From Rhizobiales bacterium CCH10-E5 (GTDB lineage Bacteria > Pseudomonadota > Alphaproteobacteria > Rhizobiales > Beijerinckiaceae), in assembly GCA_001556125.1 (NCBI GenBank), contig LSIG01000059.1, positions 1-12,370 of the forward strand: a stretch of 12,370 nt of DNA, in the 5' to 3' direction. The position numbers were made by a program, and so were the translations under genes. Every line of letters begins with the position of its first letter. Positions within the stretch are counted from its first letter, which is position 1. Below the pieces are notes generated by a model. The model saw only the letters and a program-made list of their open reading frames with translations. It made no database searches and had not been told where the DNA came from. Below, piece after piece: positions 1-6,992 of this stretch.

Positions 1-454
1 CGAGCTGACGCTCGACCCGCCGGACGCGACCAGCGACCAGGCCGGCGTGCCGCTCCTCGACGAGGATTATCTGATCCTCTCGACGATCCATTCCGCCAAG
101 GGGCAGGAGTGGAAGTCGGTCTTCGTGATGAACGTCGTCGACGGCTGCATTCCCTCCGATCTCGGGACCGGCACCACGGAGGAAATCGAGGAGGAGCGCC
201 GGCTGCTCTACGTCGCGATGACGCGCGCCAAGGACGATCTGCACCTGATGGTGCCGCAGCGCTTCTTCACCCATGGCCAATCCGCCACCGGCGACCGGCA
301 TGTCTATGCCGCGCGCACACGCTTCATTCCCAATGCGCTGCTTGGCCGTTTCGAGCGGACGTCATGGCCGGCGGCACCGGCCGAAGCGGGCCGGACCCCG
401 CGCGAGGGACCGCGTCTCGATCTGCGGGCGCAGATGCGCGGCATGTGGCGTTGA
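1..454 (+). CDS. UvrD/PcrA-like ATP-dependent DNA helicase, C-terminal fragment (5' end outside window)
   Basis: This is the last ~150 residues of a superfamily 1A DNA helicase, an ATP-driven 3'-5' translocase of the UvrD/Rep/PcrA group used in repair and replication restart. The frame is open from base 2, so the start lies upstream. Two hallmark blocks are visible: the late helicase motif 'STIHSAKGQEW', equivalent to the 'TxHxxKGxEF' motif of UvrD, and motif VI 'EEERRLLYVAMTRAKDDL', which carries the arginine that contacts ATP. The tail 'QRFFTHGQ...GDRHVYAARTRF' resembles the rhizobial UvrD-like ATP-dependent helicases as I recall them. The sequence ends in TGA at 452-454. The gene converges with the sensor kinase, leaving 42 bases between them with no evident terminator. 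The family is secure; which UvrD paralogue it is cannot be told from the fragment. Confidence 0.9.
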   Translation, partial: ELTLDPPDATSDQAGVPLLDEDYLILSTIHSAKGQEWKSVFVMNVVDGCIPSDLGTGTTEEIEEERRLLYVAMTRAKDDLHLMVPQRFFTHGQSATGDRHVYAARTRFIPNALLGRFERTSWPAAPAEAGRTPREGPRLDLRAQMRGMWR

Positions 455-496
455 TGTCCAGCGGGTCGGAGGCTGCAAGAGGGAGCCGGTGCGCAC

Positions 497-2026
497 TCAA
501 CCGAGCGAGACGCTGATATTGCGCCGGAACAGTTCCTCGTCATCGGGCGTTCCGCTGATCTTGTCCTGATCCGGCAGCGGCGCCACGAGCGTGAACACCA
601 CACCGGAGGCGCGGTACTGCAGCTCGCCCGTGCCGTCCAACTCCGCGGCCAGGACCTTTTCAATCAGCCGCGTCCCAAAGCCGCGCCGGCTCGGACGGGC
701 TTTGACGGGCGGGCCACCCGCTTCCTGCCAGCGAAACTCGATCATCGCCTGCGAGCCGTGGCGGACGACCTGCCAGTCGATGAAGACATGGCCCTCGGGG
801 ACGGAGAGCGCCCCGTACTTGACCGCATTGGTCGCGAGCTCGTGCAGCGCCAGCACCATCGCCATGGCGGCCCGCGGCGGCAGGCTGAGATAGGGACCTC
901 CGACCCGGAAGCGCCGCGATCCCGGCATGTCGAACGATTCCGTTGCGCTGGCGACGATCTCGGCGATGGTGGCGCTCTGCCACTCCTCCCGCGTCAGCAG
1001 GTCATGGGCCGAGGCGAGCGACTGCATCCGCGCCGTCAGAACCTCCGTGGCCTCCTTCAGCGATTCGGCATGGCGCAGCGTCTGGGTCGCGATCGACTGG
1101 ATCGTGGCCATCGAGTTCTTGACCCGGTGCTTCAGCTCCGCCGTCAGCAGCAGCCGCTGCTCCTCGTTGCGGCGGCTCTCGGTGACGTCGAGGGTCACGC
1201 CCGACATGCTGATCGGCCGGTCATCCGCCGCGTAATGCGGACGGCCGCGCGCCATGATCCAGCGTGTCTGCCCGGCCGGGGTTGTGATGCGATACTCGAG
1301 TTCGTAATCCTCATGCCGCGCAATCGCCTCCTGCACGGCGAGCTCCATCTTCGGGCGGTCCTCGGGGAGGATCGCGGCGATCAGGTCTTCATAGGCGAAG
1401 GGCTCCTCCGCCCGGCGGCCGAAATTCGCCTTGCAGATATCGGAACAGGTGAGACGCAGATCGGTCAGGTCGAGCGTCCAGGAGCCGAGCCGTGCGGCGC
1501 GGATGGTGAAGCGCAGCCGTTCCTCCGAGAGCCTGAGATCGCGCGTGCGCCGCTCGACCTCCTTCTCCAGCTTGTCATGGTCCTGCTGCAGCCGCACGAG
1601 CCGGTCCCGCTCCAGCGTGACGTCGAACTGCGAGGCGAAGAAATAGGAGAGGTGGCCGTCCTCGTCGAAGACCGGGGAGATCAGGACGCGGTTGTGGAAG
1701 CGCGAGCCGTCCTTGCGGTGGTTGATGATCTCCAGCTCGATCTGGGCGCGGCGGCCGATCGCGTCCCTGAGCCGCGCGATGTCGCGCGGGTCCGTCTCGG
1801 GGCCCTGCAGGAAGCGGCAATTGCGCCCGATCACCTCCTCGCGCTGATAGCCCGTCAGCCGCAGGAAGGCATTGTTGGCGAAGACGATCGGGTTGTCCGG
1901 CTGGTTCGGATCGGTGATCAGCATCGGCATCCGCGTCGCGCGCACAGCGGAGGCGAAGGGATCGGAGGACTTCCCGATCTTCTCGATCTCCGCATCGATG
2001 CGGCTGTGCTCGGTCTGCGCGGTCAT
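497..2026 (-). CDS. LOV-PAS-HWE blue-light sensor histidine kinase
   Basis: A 509-residue cytoplasmic sensor kinase with no membrane segment. Residues ~25-140 form a LOV domain with the flavin-binding block 'GRNCRFLQG'; Cys70 is the expected photo-adduct cysteine, Asn102, Asn112 and Gln133 fit conserved FMN contacts, and 'NNAFLRLTGY' precedes the block. A helical linker (~141-170) leads to a second PAS domain (~171-285, with 'YRITTPAGQTRWI'). The kinase core is HWE type: 'ELKHRVKNSMATIQS' holds phospho-acceptor His300, 'ALHELATNAVKYG' is the N-box (Asn400), and 'FRWQE' (431-435) is the Trp-x-Glu signature. This matches Brucella LOV-HK and, more loosely, Caulobacter LovK, which feed the PhyR/NepR/EcfG general stress response; no such partner gene is visible here. 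I chose the ATG at 2026: the LOV-type sequence begins soon after it and GGAG lies 12 bases upstream. The frame stays open to 2245, but that extension is Pro/Arg-rich and resembles no domain. Confidence 0.93.
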   Translation of the reverse strand: MTAQTEHSRIDAEIEKIGKSSDPFASAVRATRMPMLITDPNQPDNPIVFANNAFLRLTGYQREEVIGRNCRFLQGPETDPRDIARLRDAIGRRAQIELEIINHRKDGSRFHNRVLISPVFDEDGHLSYFFASQFDVTLERDRLVRLQQDHDKLEKEVERRTRDLRLSEERLRFTIRAARLGSWTLDLTDLRLTCSDICKANFGRRAEEPFAYEDLIAAILPEDRPKMELAVQEAIARHEDYELEYRITTPAGQTRWIMARGRPHYAADDRPISMSGVTLDVTESRRNEEQRLLLTAELKHRVKNSMATIQSIATQTLRHAESLKEATEVLTARMQSLASAHDLLTREEWQSATIAEIVASATESFDMPGSRRFRVGGPYLSLPPRAAMAMVLALHELATNAVKYGALSVPEGHVFIDWQVVRHGSQAMIEFRWQEAGGPPVKARPSRRGFGTRLIEKVLAAELDGTGELQYRASGVVFTLVAPLPDQDKISGTPDDEELFRRNISVSLG

Positions 2027-2207
2027 CGGGATCGGGAACTCCGGAATCGGACCTCGGGGAGGGGCGTTGCGGTCTTGGTTTCGTCCCCACCGGCCAGCCG
2101 GCTGGCCCGGCCCGGGCTGCACGGGATGCAACCGGACAGGAGGGGCTGGTGCGGAACGCGCGGGATCTCGACCCGTTCCCGCCGCGGAGCAAGGCCCGTC
2201 GACGCGC

Positions 2208-2387
2208 TCAGCACGAGCCGATGAAGCGTGCCGCCTCGCGCTCAAGCCCTAGGGGGCTCTGCGACAGCCCCGACGCAACGCCTGAGCGCTCCTCGCTTTC
2301 GTCGGGATGCAGCGGCAGCGGCGTGGCCATCAGGCCCTCCGCCCTATTGGTTAAATCGTCGTCGTGAAAGGCGATCTGCGTGTCCAT
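2208..2387 (-). CDS. Small hypothetical protein (59 aa), upstream of the LOV kinase
   Basis: I do not recognise this protein. It is acidic in its first half (segments 'FHDDDL' and 'HPDESEER'), has no signal peptide or membrane segment, and ends 'RFIGSC' with a single terminal-region cysteine. The case for a gene is an ATG at 2387 preceded by the strong Shine-Dalgarno-like run 'AGAGGAAG' three bases upstream, codons mostly ending in G or C as in the neighbours, and the same orientation as the kinase, which starts 181 bases downstream. It does not look like NepR or another known partner of HWE kinases. It could be a chance open frame, since long spurious frames are common at this GC content. 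The frame can be extended to 2471, but the ribosome-binding site favours 2387. Confidence 0.4.
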   Translation of the reverse strand: MDTQIAFHDDDLTNRAEGLMATPLPLHPDESEERSGVASGLSQSPLGLEREAARFIGSC

Positions 2388-2629
2388 GGCTTCCTCTTGG
2401 CGCGGCGTCCTTATGCTCCCGATCGGCCCGCTGCGAAATGGCAATGTCCTAAGGGCTACCCTGCGCTCCAAAAATCGTGACGGATTGAACGCTGATGCGG
2501 GCCGAGCGGAGACGGCGAGCCGATGGTTGGGTCATCCGGCAGGGACGATGATATGGATCGACCGGCGCGTGCCGCCGGAACCGCGTGCAGCAAGCGGCGT
2601 TGGCTGGCAGTTCAATGCGAGGAACGATG

Positions 2630-3172
2630 ATGAAGACTCCGCTATTCGTGCTGGCGCTGACCGCGACCTTGGCCCTGGGCGCCTGCAATCCGCTCGAGAC
2701 CGGCCCCGTCGGCAATGCGAATGTGCCCCAGCCGCGAAAGGCGGTCGATCTCGGTCGATATGTCGGGACCTGGTACGAGCAGGGCCGCTACGAGGCGAGC
2801 TTCCAGAAGGGCTGCGAGGGCGTCACGGCGAAGTACACGGCGAAGCCTGACGGAACGGTTGCAGTGGTGAACTCCTGCCGCCAGGGCAGCCCGACGGGGC
2901 CGCTACGATCGGCCGACGCCACCGCGCGCATCGTCGAAGGCTCGAACGGCGCCAAACTCAAGGTTAGTTTCTTCCGTCCCTTCGAGGGGGATTACTGGGT
3001 CCTCGACCGGGCCGACGATTACGGCTGGGCGATCGTCGGCGAACCGTCGGGACGCTATCTCTGGCTGCTGACGCGCGAGCGCAGGATCAGCCCGCGCCAG
3101 TATGAAGCCCTCGTCGCCAGGGCGCGGACCCTCGGTTACGACACCACGCTCTTGCGGCGGACACAGCAGTAA
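2630..3172 (+). CDS. Lipocalin-family outer-membrane lipoprotein (Blc-like)
   Basis: A 180-residue bacterial lipocalin, a small beta-barrel that binds lipids or other hydrophobic molecules at the cell envelope; E. coli Blc is the reference member and binds lysophospholipids. Residues 1-18 are a lipoprotein signal peptide with the lipobox 'LGAC', so Cys19 should be acylated. The next residue is Asn, not Asp, which suggests outer-membrane sorting. 'VGTWYEQGRYEASF' (45-58) is the N-terminal lipocalin motif Gly-x-Trp, and 'YGWAIVGEPSGRYLWLLTR' (131-149) is the second conserved block. Cys62 and Cys83 could form a disulfide. Two ATGs stand in tandem (2627 and 2630); I took 2630 because GAGGA then sits six bases upstream. 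The length is normal for the family. It converges with phnE with 35 bases between the stops, so it is probably a separate transcription unit. The GTG at 2585 is unlikely to be the start because it would bury the signal peptide. Confidence 0.92.
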   Translation: MKTPLFVLALTATLALGACNPLETGPVGNANVPQPRKAVDLGRYVGTWYEQGRYEASFQKGCEGVTAKYTAKPDGTVAVVNSCRQGSPTGPLRSADATARIVEGSNGAKLKVSFFRPFEGDYWVLDRADDYGWAIVGEPSGRYLWLLTRERRISPRQYEALVARARTLGYDTTLLRRTQQ

Positions 3173-3207
3173 GCGAGGCGCTGTGCCCGGACTGGCCAGG
3201 CCAATTC

Positions 3208-4836
3208 CTAGATCACGCGCGAGCGGATGGTCGCCGTGACGATCTCGGTGACGACGACGACGGCGAAGATCACCAGCAGCACCAGCCCCACCTGGTCCCA
3301 GTAGAGATTGTCCATCGAGGCCTGCAAGGCCACGCCGAGACCGCCGGCGCCGACCAGCCCGAGCACGGCGCTTTCGCGGACATTGATGTCCCAGCGGAAC
3401 AGGCTGACCGCGAGAAAGGCCGGCTTCACCTGGGGCCAGAAGCCCTTGAGCAGGATGGCGCGTCGTGAGGCACCGGCCGCGCGCAGCGCCTCGATCGGCC
3501 CGGCCTTGGCCTCCTCGATCGCCTCGGACAGGAACTTGCCCGTGAAACCGATCGAGTGAACCGCGACGGCCATCACGCCCGCCAGCGCGCCGGGACCGAA
3601 GACCGCGACGAAGAGCAGCGCCCAGACCAGCGTGTGGACCGATCGGGTCGAGACCAGGATGAAGCGCCCCAGCGCATTGACGACCGGCGAGGGTGCGACA
3701 TTGCGGGCGCACATCAGCGCGACCGGCGTGGCGAGCAGGATGGCGAGGATCGTCCCCAGTGTCGCGGTATGCAGGGTCTCGACGAGGGCGGTGCCGACGG
3801 TGGTGCCGAAATAGGCCCAGTCGACCGGCCACATCCGGCCGAACAGATCGGCCGTCTGCTGGGGCGCATCGTACAGGAACTCGGGAATGACCTCGATGGT
3901 CTGGACCGACCAGCCCAGCGCCAGCGCCGCCAATCCCCAGAAGGCCAGCCGCATGCCGCGCTCCAGCGGCGTGAATCGGCGCCAGAGACGACCCGCCGGC
4001 GTTTCGACCACGAGGCCCGACGGCGCCTCGTCCTGGTAGATCCGTCGCATGAAGGCCGAGAGCACCTCGCCGGCCATCACTGTGACGATGATCGCGATGA
4101 TGATCGTCAGGACGAAATCATAGTCGAAGCGCTGGAAGGCGGTGAACAGCGTCGCGCCGATGCCGCCGCCGCCGACGAGGCCGACCAGCGCGGAATTGCG
4201 CAGGTTGGAGTCCAGCTGATAGGCGGCAAAACCGATGAAGCGCGGCAGCACCTGCGGCACGACGCCCATCGTCACCACCGAGAGGAAGGGTGCGCCGGCG
4301 GCGCGCAACGCCTCGATCGGCTTCATCGACATCTCTTCGATCGCCTCGGCGATCAGCTTGGCGATGAAGCCGAGCGTCGCGACGACCAGCGCCATGACGC
4401 CGGCGAGCGCGCCGAACCCGACCGCCTTGACGAACAGGATCGCGACGATGACGGGGTGGAAGGTCCGGCACAGCGCGATGACGCCGCGCGCCGCCACCGT
4501 GACCGGAAGGGGCATCAGGTTGCGCGCCGCGAAAAGTCCGAGCGGCAGGGCCAGCAGCACGCCGATCGCCGTCGCGATGATCGCGATCTGCAGCGATTCC
4601 AGCATGCCCGACCACAGGAGCTGCATCTTGTCGGCGGCGGTGTTGGGCGGAAACATCCGCCCGATGAAGCGGGCGCCATTGTCCAGCCCCTGGACGAAAC
4701 GCTCCCAGCGGATGTCCAGGATCTGCGCCGCATAGGCGACATAGGCGAGGAACAGCGCCGCACCGATGCGCAGCGGCCAGTTCGGCGGAAAGGCGCGGGC
4801 CCGCAGGTTGCGGGAGGCGAGGGCGGGAGCGCTCAT
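3208..4836 (-). CDS. phnE: PhnE-type phosphonate ABC permease, two permease units fused in one chain
   Basis: Inner-membrane channel of the PhnDCE importer. The 542-residue chain is about twice the usual PhnE length (~260-290) and contains two full permease units. Unit 1 (~20-265) has the EAA loop '[19 protein letters not shown]' (164-182), which docks on the ATPase, followed by '[17 protein letters not shown]'. Unit 2 (~295-540) repeats these as '[19 protein letters not shown]' (438-456) and '[17 protein letters not shown]'. The two EAA loops are nearly identical, so the chain looks like an in-frame tandem pair; many relatives encode two separate genes (phnE1/phnE2). Each unit shows several hydrophobic stretches. 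The ATG at 4836 overlaps the phnC stop in an ATGA arrangement (4833-4836), which implies translational coupling. I see no frameshift or missing motif. The substrate could be phosphonates, phosphite or phosphate esters. Confidence 0.93.
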   Translation of the reverse strand: MSAPALASRNLRARAFPPNWPLRIGAALFLAYVAYAAQILDIRWERFVQGLDNGARFIGRMFPPNTAADKMQLLWSGMLESLQIAIIATAIGVLLALPLGLFAARNLMPLPVTVAARGVIALCRTFHPVIVAILFVKAVGFGALAGVMALVVATLGFIAKLIAEAIEEMSMKPIEALRAAGAPFLSVVTMGVVPQVLPRFIGFAAYQLDSNLRNSALVGLVGGGGIGATLFTAFQRFDYDFVLTIIIAIIVTVMAGEVLSAFMRRIYQDEAPSGLVVETPAGRLWRRFTPLERGMRLAFWGLAALALGWSVQTIEVIPEFLYDAPQQTADLFGRMWPVDWAYFGTTVGTALVETLHTATLGTILAILLATPVALMCARNVAPSPVVNALGRFILVSTRSVHTLVWALLFVAVFGPGALAGVMAVAVHSIGFTGKFLSEAIEEAKAGPIEALRAAGASRRAILLKGFWPQVKPAFLAVSLFRWDINVRESAVLGLVGAGGLGVALQASMDNLYWDQVGLVLLVIFAVVVVTEIVTATIRSRVI

Positions 4837-5618
4837 TCCATCCAGCCTTCGCCGCCATAGATTTCGGCGAGATGGCTGTCCTGCAGCCCGGCCGGCGGTC
4901 CGTCATAGACGACGACGCCCTTGGACATGCCGACGATCCGCAGCGCGTAGCGCTTCGCCAGCGCGACATTGTGGATGTTGACGAGCACGGGAATATCCCG
5001 CTCGCGCCCAACCTGGGCGAGCAGTTCCATGATCTCGACCGAGGTCTTGGGATCGAGCGAGGAGGTCGGCTCGTCGGCGAGAACGAGATCGGGATCCTGC
5101 ATCACGGCGCGCGCGATGCCGACGCGTTGCCGCTGACCGCCCGAAAGCTGGTCGGCCCGCCGGGTGGCGAAATCGCCGAGCCCGACCGATTCCAGCAGCG
5201 CAAAGGCGCGCGCGATGTCGGCCTCCGGAAAGCGCCGGGTCCAGGCGCGCCAGACCGGGACATAGCCGAGCCGGCCGCAGAGCACGTTCTCGATCACGGT
5301 CAGGCGCTCGACGAGGTTGTACTCCTGGAAGACCATGCCGAGCCGGCGCCGCGCCTGCCGCAGCGCCTCGCCCTGGAGCTTCGCGAGATCCGTGCCGCCG
5401 AGCATGATCGAGCCGGAGGTCGGATCGACCAGCCGGTTGATGCAGCGGATCAAGGTCGATTTTCCGGTCCCGGACGGGCCGATGATGGCGACGATGCCGG
5501 GCTCGGACACGGTCAGCGAGATGTCGCGCAGCACCGGCTGTCCGGGCCGGTATTCCTTGACGAGGTTGCGGATGACGAGCGCCCGGCCCTGGCCGGACGC
5601 CACAGGCAGGGCGCTCAT
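4833..5618 (-). CDS. phnC: Phosphonate ABC transporter ATP-binding protein PhnC
   Basis: A 261-residue ABC ATPase that powers the PhnDCE importer at the cytoplasmic face of the membrane. All catalytic elements are present: Walker A 'GPSGTGKST' (47-55, Lys53), Q-loop Gln98 in 'MVFQEYNLV', signature '[14 protein letters not shown]' (158-171), Walker B 'LVLADEP' (178-184) with catalytic Glu183, and the H-loop His216 in 'VNIHNV'. The '[23 protein letters not shown]' type of stretch after the Q-loop is typical of PhnC, and the length is normal for the family. It lies between phnD (36-base gap) and phnE (4-base overlap) on the same strand, so the three are very likely one transcript. The ATG at 5618 is followed by a conventional N-terminus leading into the first ABC strand '[10 protein letters not shown]'. 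Confidence 0.95.
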   Translation of the reverse strand: MSALPVASGQGRALVIRNLVKEYRPGQPVLRDISLTVSEPGIVAIIGPSGTGKSTLIRCINRLVDPTSGSIMLGGTDLAKLQGEALRQARRRLGMVFQEYNLVERLTVIENVLCGRLGYVPVWRAWTRRFPEADIARAFALLESVGLGDFATRRADQLSGGQRQRVGIARAVMQDPDLVLADEPTSSLDPKTSVEIMELLAQVGRERDIPVLVNIHNVALAKRYALRIVGMSKGVVVYDGPPAGLQDSHLAEIYGGEGWME

Positions 5619-5654
5619 GATGGGAAAACCTCGTTGGGTGACGGCGTAGTCGGA

Positions 5655-6704
5655 TCAGGGGGCCTTGGGGGGCGCGGCGTTCTTCTTGGCGAGCGCATCG
5701 GCCTCGCGCTTGGCCTCGGCGTCATAGGCCGACTTGTTGTAGGGCGTGCCCGACTTCTCGGCCACGTCCCGCACCACGGCCCAGTCCTTCTGGTAGGTGA
5801 TCGGCAGGAAGCGGTCGTCGCCGTTGAACTCCTTGGTCATTTCCGGAGTGAAGCGGAAGGAGAAGAAGCACTCGGTCAGCTTCTTGGCGAGCTCGGGCTT
5901 GAGGTCGTGGGCATAGGCGAAGGACGAGGTCGGGAACACCGCGCTGCGGTAGATCTCGCGCACATCCTCCTTCTTGATCGTGCCGCGCACGATCATGCGC
6001 TCATAGACATCGCCCGCGACCGCGCCCATGTCGTAGTCGCCCGAGACGACGCCGAGGATCGACTTGTCGTGCCCGCCGGACATCAGCGGCTTGTAGTCCA
6101 CATCCGCCGTCAGCCCATGCTCCGGAAAGAGCACGCGGGGCGCGAGATTGCCGGAATTGGACGAAGGCGAGGTATGGGCGACCTTCTTGCCCTTGAGGTC
6201 GGAGAGCTTCTGATAGGGGCTCGACGCCTTCACCACGGCGACGAGATTGTAGCCGCGCACTTCCGACCCGACGCCCTTCGCGGCGAAGGGCACGGCGCCC
6301 GCGAGATTGACCGCGAAGCCGGTCGGCCCGGTCGAGAAGCCGGCAAAATGCAGGCGGCCCGAGCGCATGGCCTCGATCTCGGCCGAGTTGGACTGGACCG
6401 GGTAGTAGACGATCCGCTTGCCCGTGCAGGTCGCGAGATGATCGGTGAAGGGCTTGAAGATGTTGGCGTAGACGGCCGGATCCTCGACCGGCGTATAGGC
6501 CCAGACCAGCGCCGAGGGATCGCGCCACTTCTTCGGATCGGTCGGCGCATCGGCGACGAGATCGCCGTTCGCGTCGCAATACATCGTGTCGAGCTGGCCG
6601 CGGTTCGGGCACGCATCCTGCGCCGCGGCGTCGCCGCTCCACGCGCTCAGGCTCAGCACCAGCAGCGAGACTGTGGCTGCGAGTTGGGTCGTTTTCCGGC
6701 TCAT
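5655..6704 (-). CDS. phnD: PhnD-family periplasmic phosphonate/phosphite-binding protein with an N-terminal Cys/Ca-loop-like insert
   Basis: The 349-residue binding protein that supplies the PhnCE channel. A Sec signal peptide spans 1-28 (basic 'MSRKTT', hydrophobic core, 'DAAA|Q'). Family blocks are 'PVEDPAVYANIFKPF' (72-86), 'SAEIEAMRSGRLHFA' (107-121), the 'SPSSNSG' anion-binding turn (179-185) and 'SGGHDKSILGVVSGDYDMGAV' (209 onward), with His212 matching His157 of E. coli PhnD. Before the mature lobe is a segment with Cys32, Cys43 and 'DANGDLVAD' (44-52), which resembles a calcium-binding loop and has no counterpart in E. coli PhnD as I recall it. By eye, the two acidic residues that hold the amine of 2-aminoethylphosphonate in E. 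coli PhnD (Glu177, Asp205) become Asp232 and a Ser, so the substrate may differ. The ATG at 6704 has GAGAGGAAA six bases upstream. It is first in the phnD-phnC-phnE operon. Confidence 0.92.
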   Translation of the reverse strand: MSRKTTQLAATVSLLVLSLSAWSGDAAAQDACPNRGQLDTMYCDANGDLVADAPTDPKKWRDPSALVWAYTPVEDPAVYANIFKPFTDHLATCTGKRIVYYPVQSNSAEIEAMRSGRLHFAGFSTGPTGFAVNLAGAVPFAAKGVGSEVRGYNLVAVVKASSPYQKLSDLKGKKVAHTSPSSNSGNLAPRVLFPEHGLTADVDYKPLMSGGHDKSILGVVSGDYDMGAVAGDVYERMIVRGTIKKEDVREIYRSAVFPTSSFAYAHDLKPELAKKLTECFFSFRFTPEMTKEFNGDDRFLPITYQKDWAVVRDVAEKSGTPYNKSAYDAEAKREADALAKKNAAPPKAP

Positions 6705-6724
6705 CGTACGTTTCCTCTCACGCT

Positions 6725-6739
6725 GCCGGTTCGACCGGC
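6725..6739. repeat. Short perfect palindrome GCCGGT-TCG-ACCGGC before phnD
   Basis: Six-base perfect arms around a three-base centre, 20 bases upstream of the phnD ATG and just before its ribosome-binding site. It could be an operator or a small RNA hairpin in the leader. No run of T follows on the minus strand, so it is not a standard terminator. Confidence 0.4.
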
Positions 6740-6741
6740 TT

Positions 6742-6759
6742 GTCCCAGGTATGTGACAC
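6742..6759 (-). promoter_or_regulatory. Candidate Pho box, proximal to phnD (weak match)
   Basis: Read on the minus strand this is GTGTCACATACCTGGGAC. By eye it matches the classical PhoB box pattern CTGTCATAWAWCTGTCAY at 13 of 18 positions, including the first TGTCA and the CTG of the second unit. It ends 37 bases before the phnD start, a sensible distance for an activator site, and faces phnD. The second half-site is degraded (TGGGA for TGTCA), so this may be chance. Confidence 0.3.
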
Positions 6760-6786
6760 AAAACCGTCATATTCAACCCGGTTTTG
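6759..6786. repeat. Inverted repeat CAAAACCG-N12-CGGTTTTG upstream of phnD
   Basis: Perfect eight-base arms (6759-6766 and 6779-6786) separated by 12 bases, giving a 28-base dyad of the size that a dimeric repressor or activator would cover. It abuts the proximal Pho-box-like site. It is A/T-richer than its surroundings, as expected in a promoter. The binding protein, if any, is unknown. Confidence 0.4.
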
Positions 6787-6899
6787 GCCGCCGTCCCGCC
6801 CGGCCGTCTGCCGTCGCCGTTCTCCAGCGCCCATGCCGTTAGGAGAGGCGCTGCGGGCGTAGCCGGCAAAGGGGGAGGGGTGACAGGCCGCCGCTGGAT

Positions 6900-6917
6900 G
6901 TGACAGTTTGATGACGC
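6900..6917 (-). promoter_or_regulatory. Candidate Pho box, distal (better match)
   Basis: On the minus strand this reads GCGTCATCAAACTGTCAC and matches the PhoB box pattern CTGTCATAWAWCTGTCAY at 15 of 18 positions, with both half-sites 11 bases apart. It faces phnD but lies 195 bases from its start codon. It is also 75 bases upstream of the plus-strand binding-protein gene, in the opposite orientation to that gene. If real, it could serve either promoter. No clear -10 element follows it in either direction. Confidence 0.4.
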
Positions 6918-6992
6918 GCAGCGGTGGATTCAGCTCTGCGACGCAAGTTCGGCCTCGATGTCGAACGCGGACAACGTCTCTGGGAGGTCATC

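Larger units (their letters stand above)
6705..6992. promoter_or_regulatory. Divergent control region between the phnDCE operon and the second importer operon
   Basis: These 288 bases lie between two oppositely read start codons (phnD at 6704, binding protein at 6993) and must hold the promoters of both operons. They contain two Pho-box-like 18-mers, a GCCGGT/ACCGGC palindrome next to the phnD ribosome-binding site, an 8-base inverted repeat, and two GTGACAG copies (6880-6886 and 6900-6906). I could not find a convincing -10 hexamer for either direction, which is common in GC-rich alphaproteobacteria. No convincing gene lies within it; frames running into it from both sides look like run-through. 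Confidence 0.7.

Noticed and set aside
2027..2245. 73-residue N-terminal extension of the LOV kinase
   Set aside because: Pro/Arg/Gly-rich with no domain. The ATG at 2026 begins a normal LOV-kinase N-terminus.
2585..2629. Longer N-terminus for the lipocalin from GTG 2585
   Set aside because: It would precede the lipoprotein signal peptide, which must be at the N-terminus; the start with GAGGA at the right distance is 2630.
3173..3207. Terminator between the lipocalin and phnE
   Set aside because: Only short GGCC-type self-complementarity is visible, with no stable stem and T-run.
4872..6842. A 656-residue open frame opposite phnC and phnD, and similar long frames at 758-2224, 3556-4860, 6930-8264 and 10043-11275
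   Set aside because: All lie antisense to genes with clear domain motifs and have low-complexity Arg/Asp/Gly/His composition without any motif.
6924..6992. Longer N-terminus for the second binding protein from 6924
   Set aside because: It would put 23 charged residues before the signal peptide, and a good ribosome-binding site precedes the GTG cluster at 6993.
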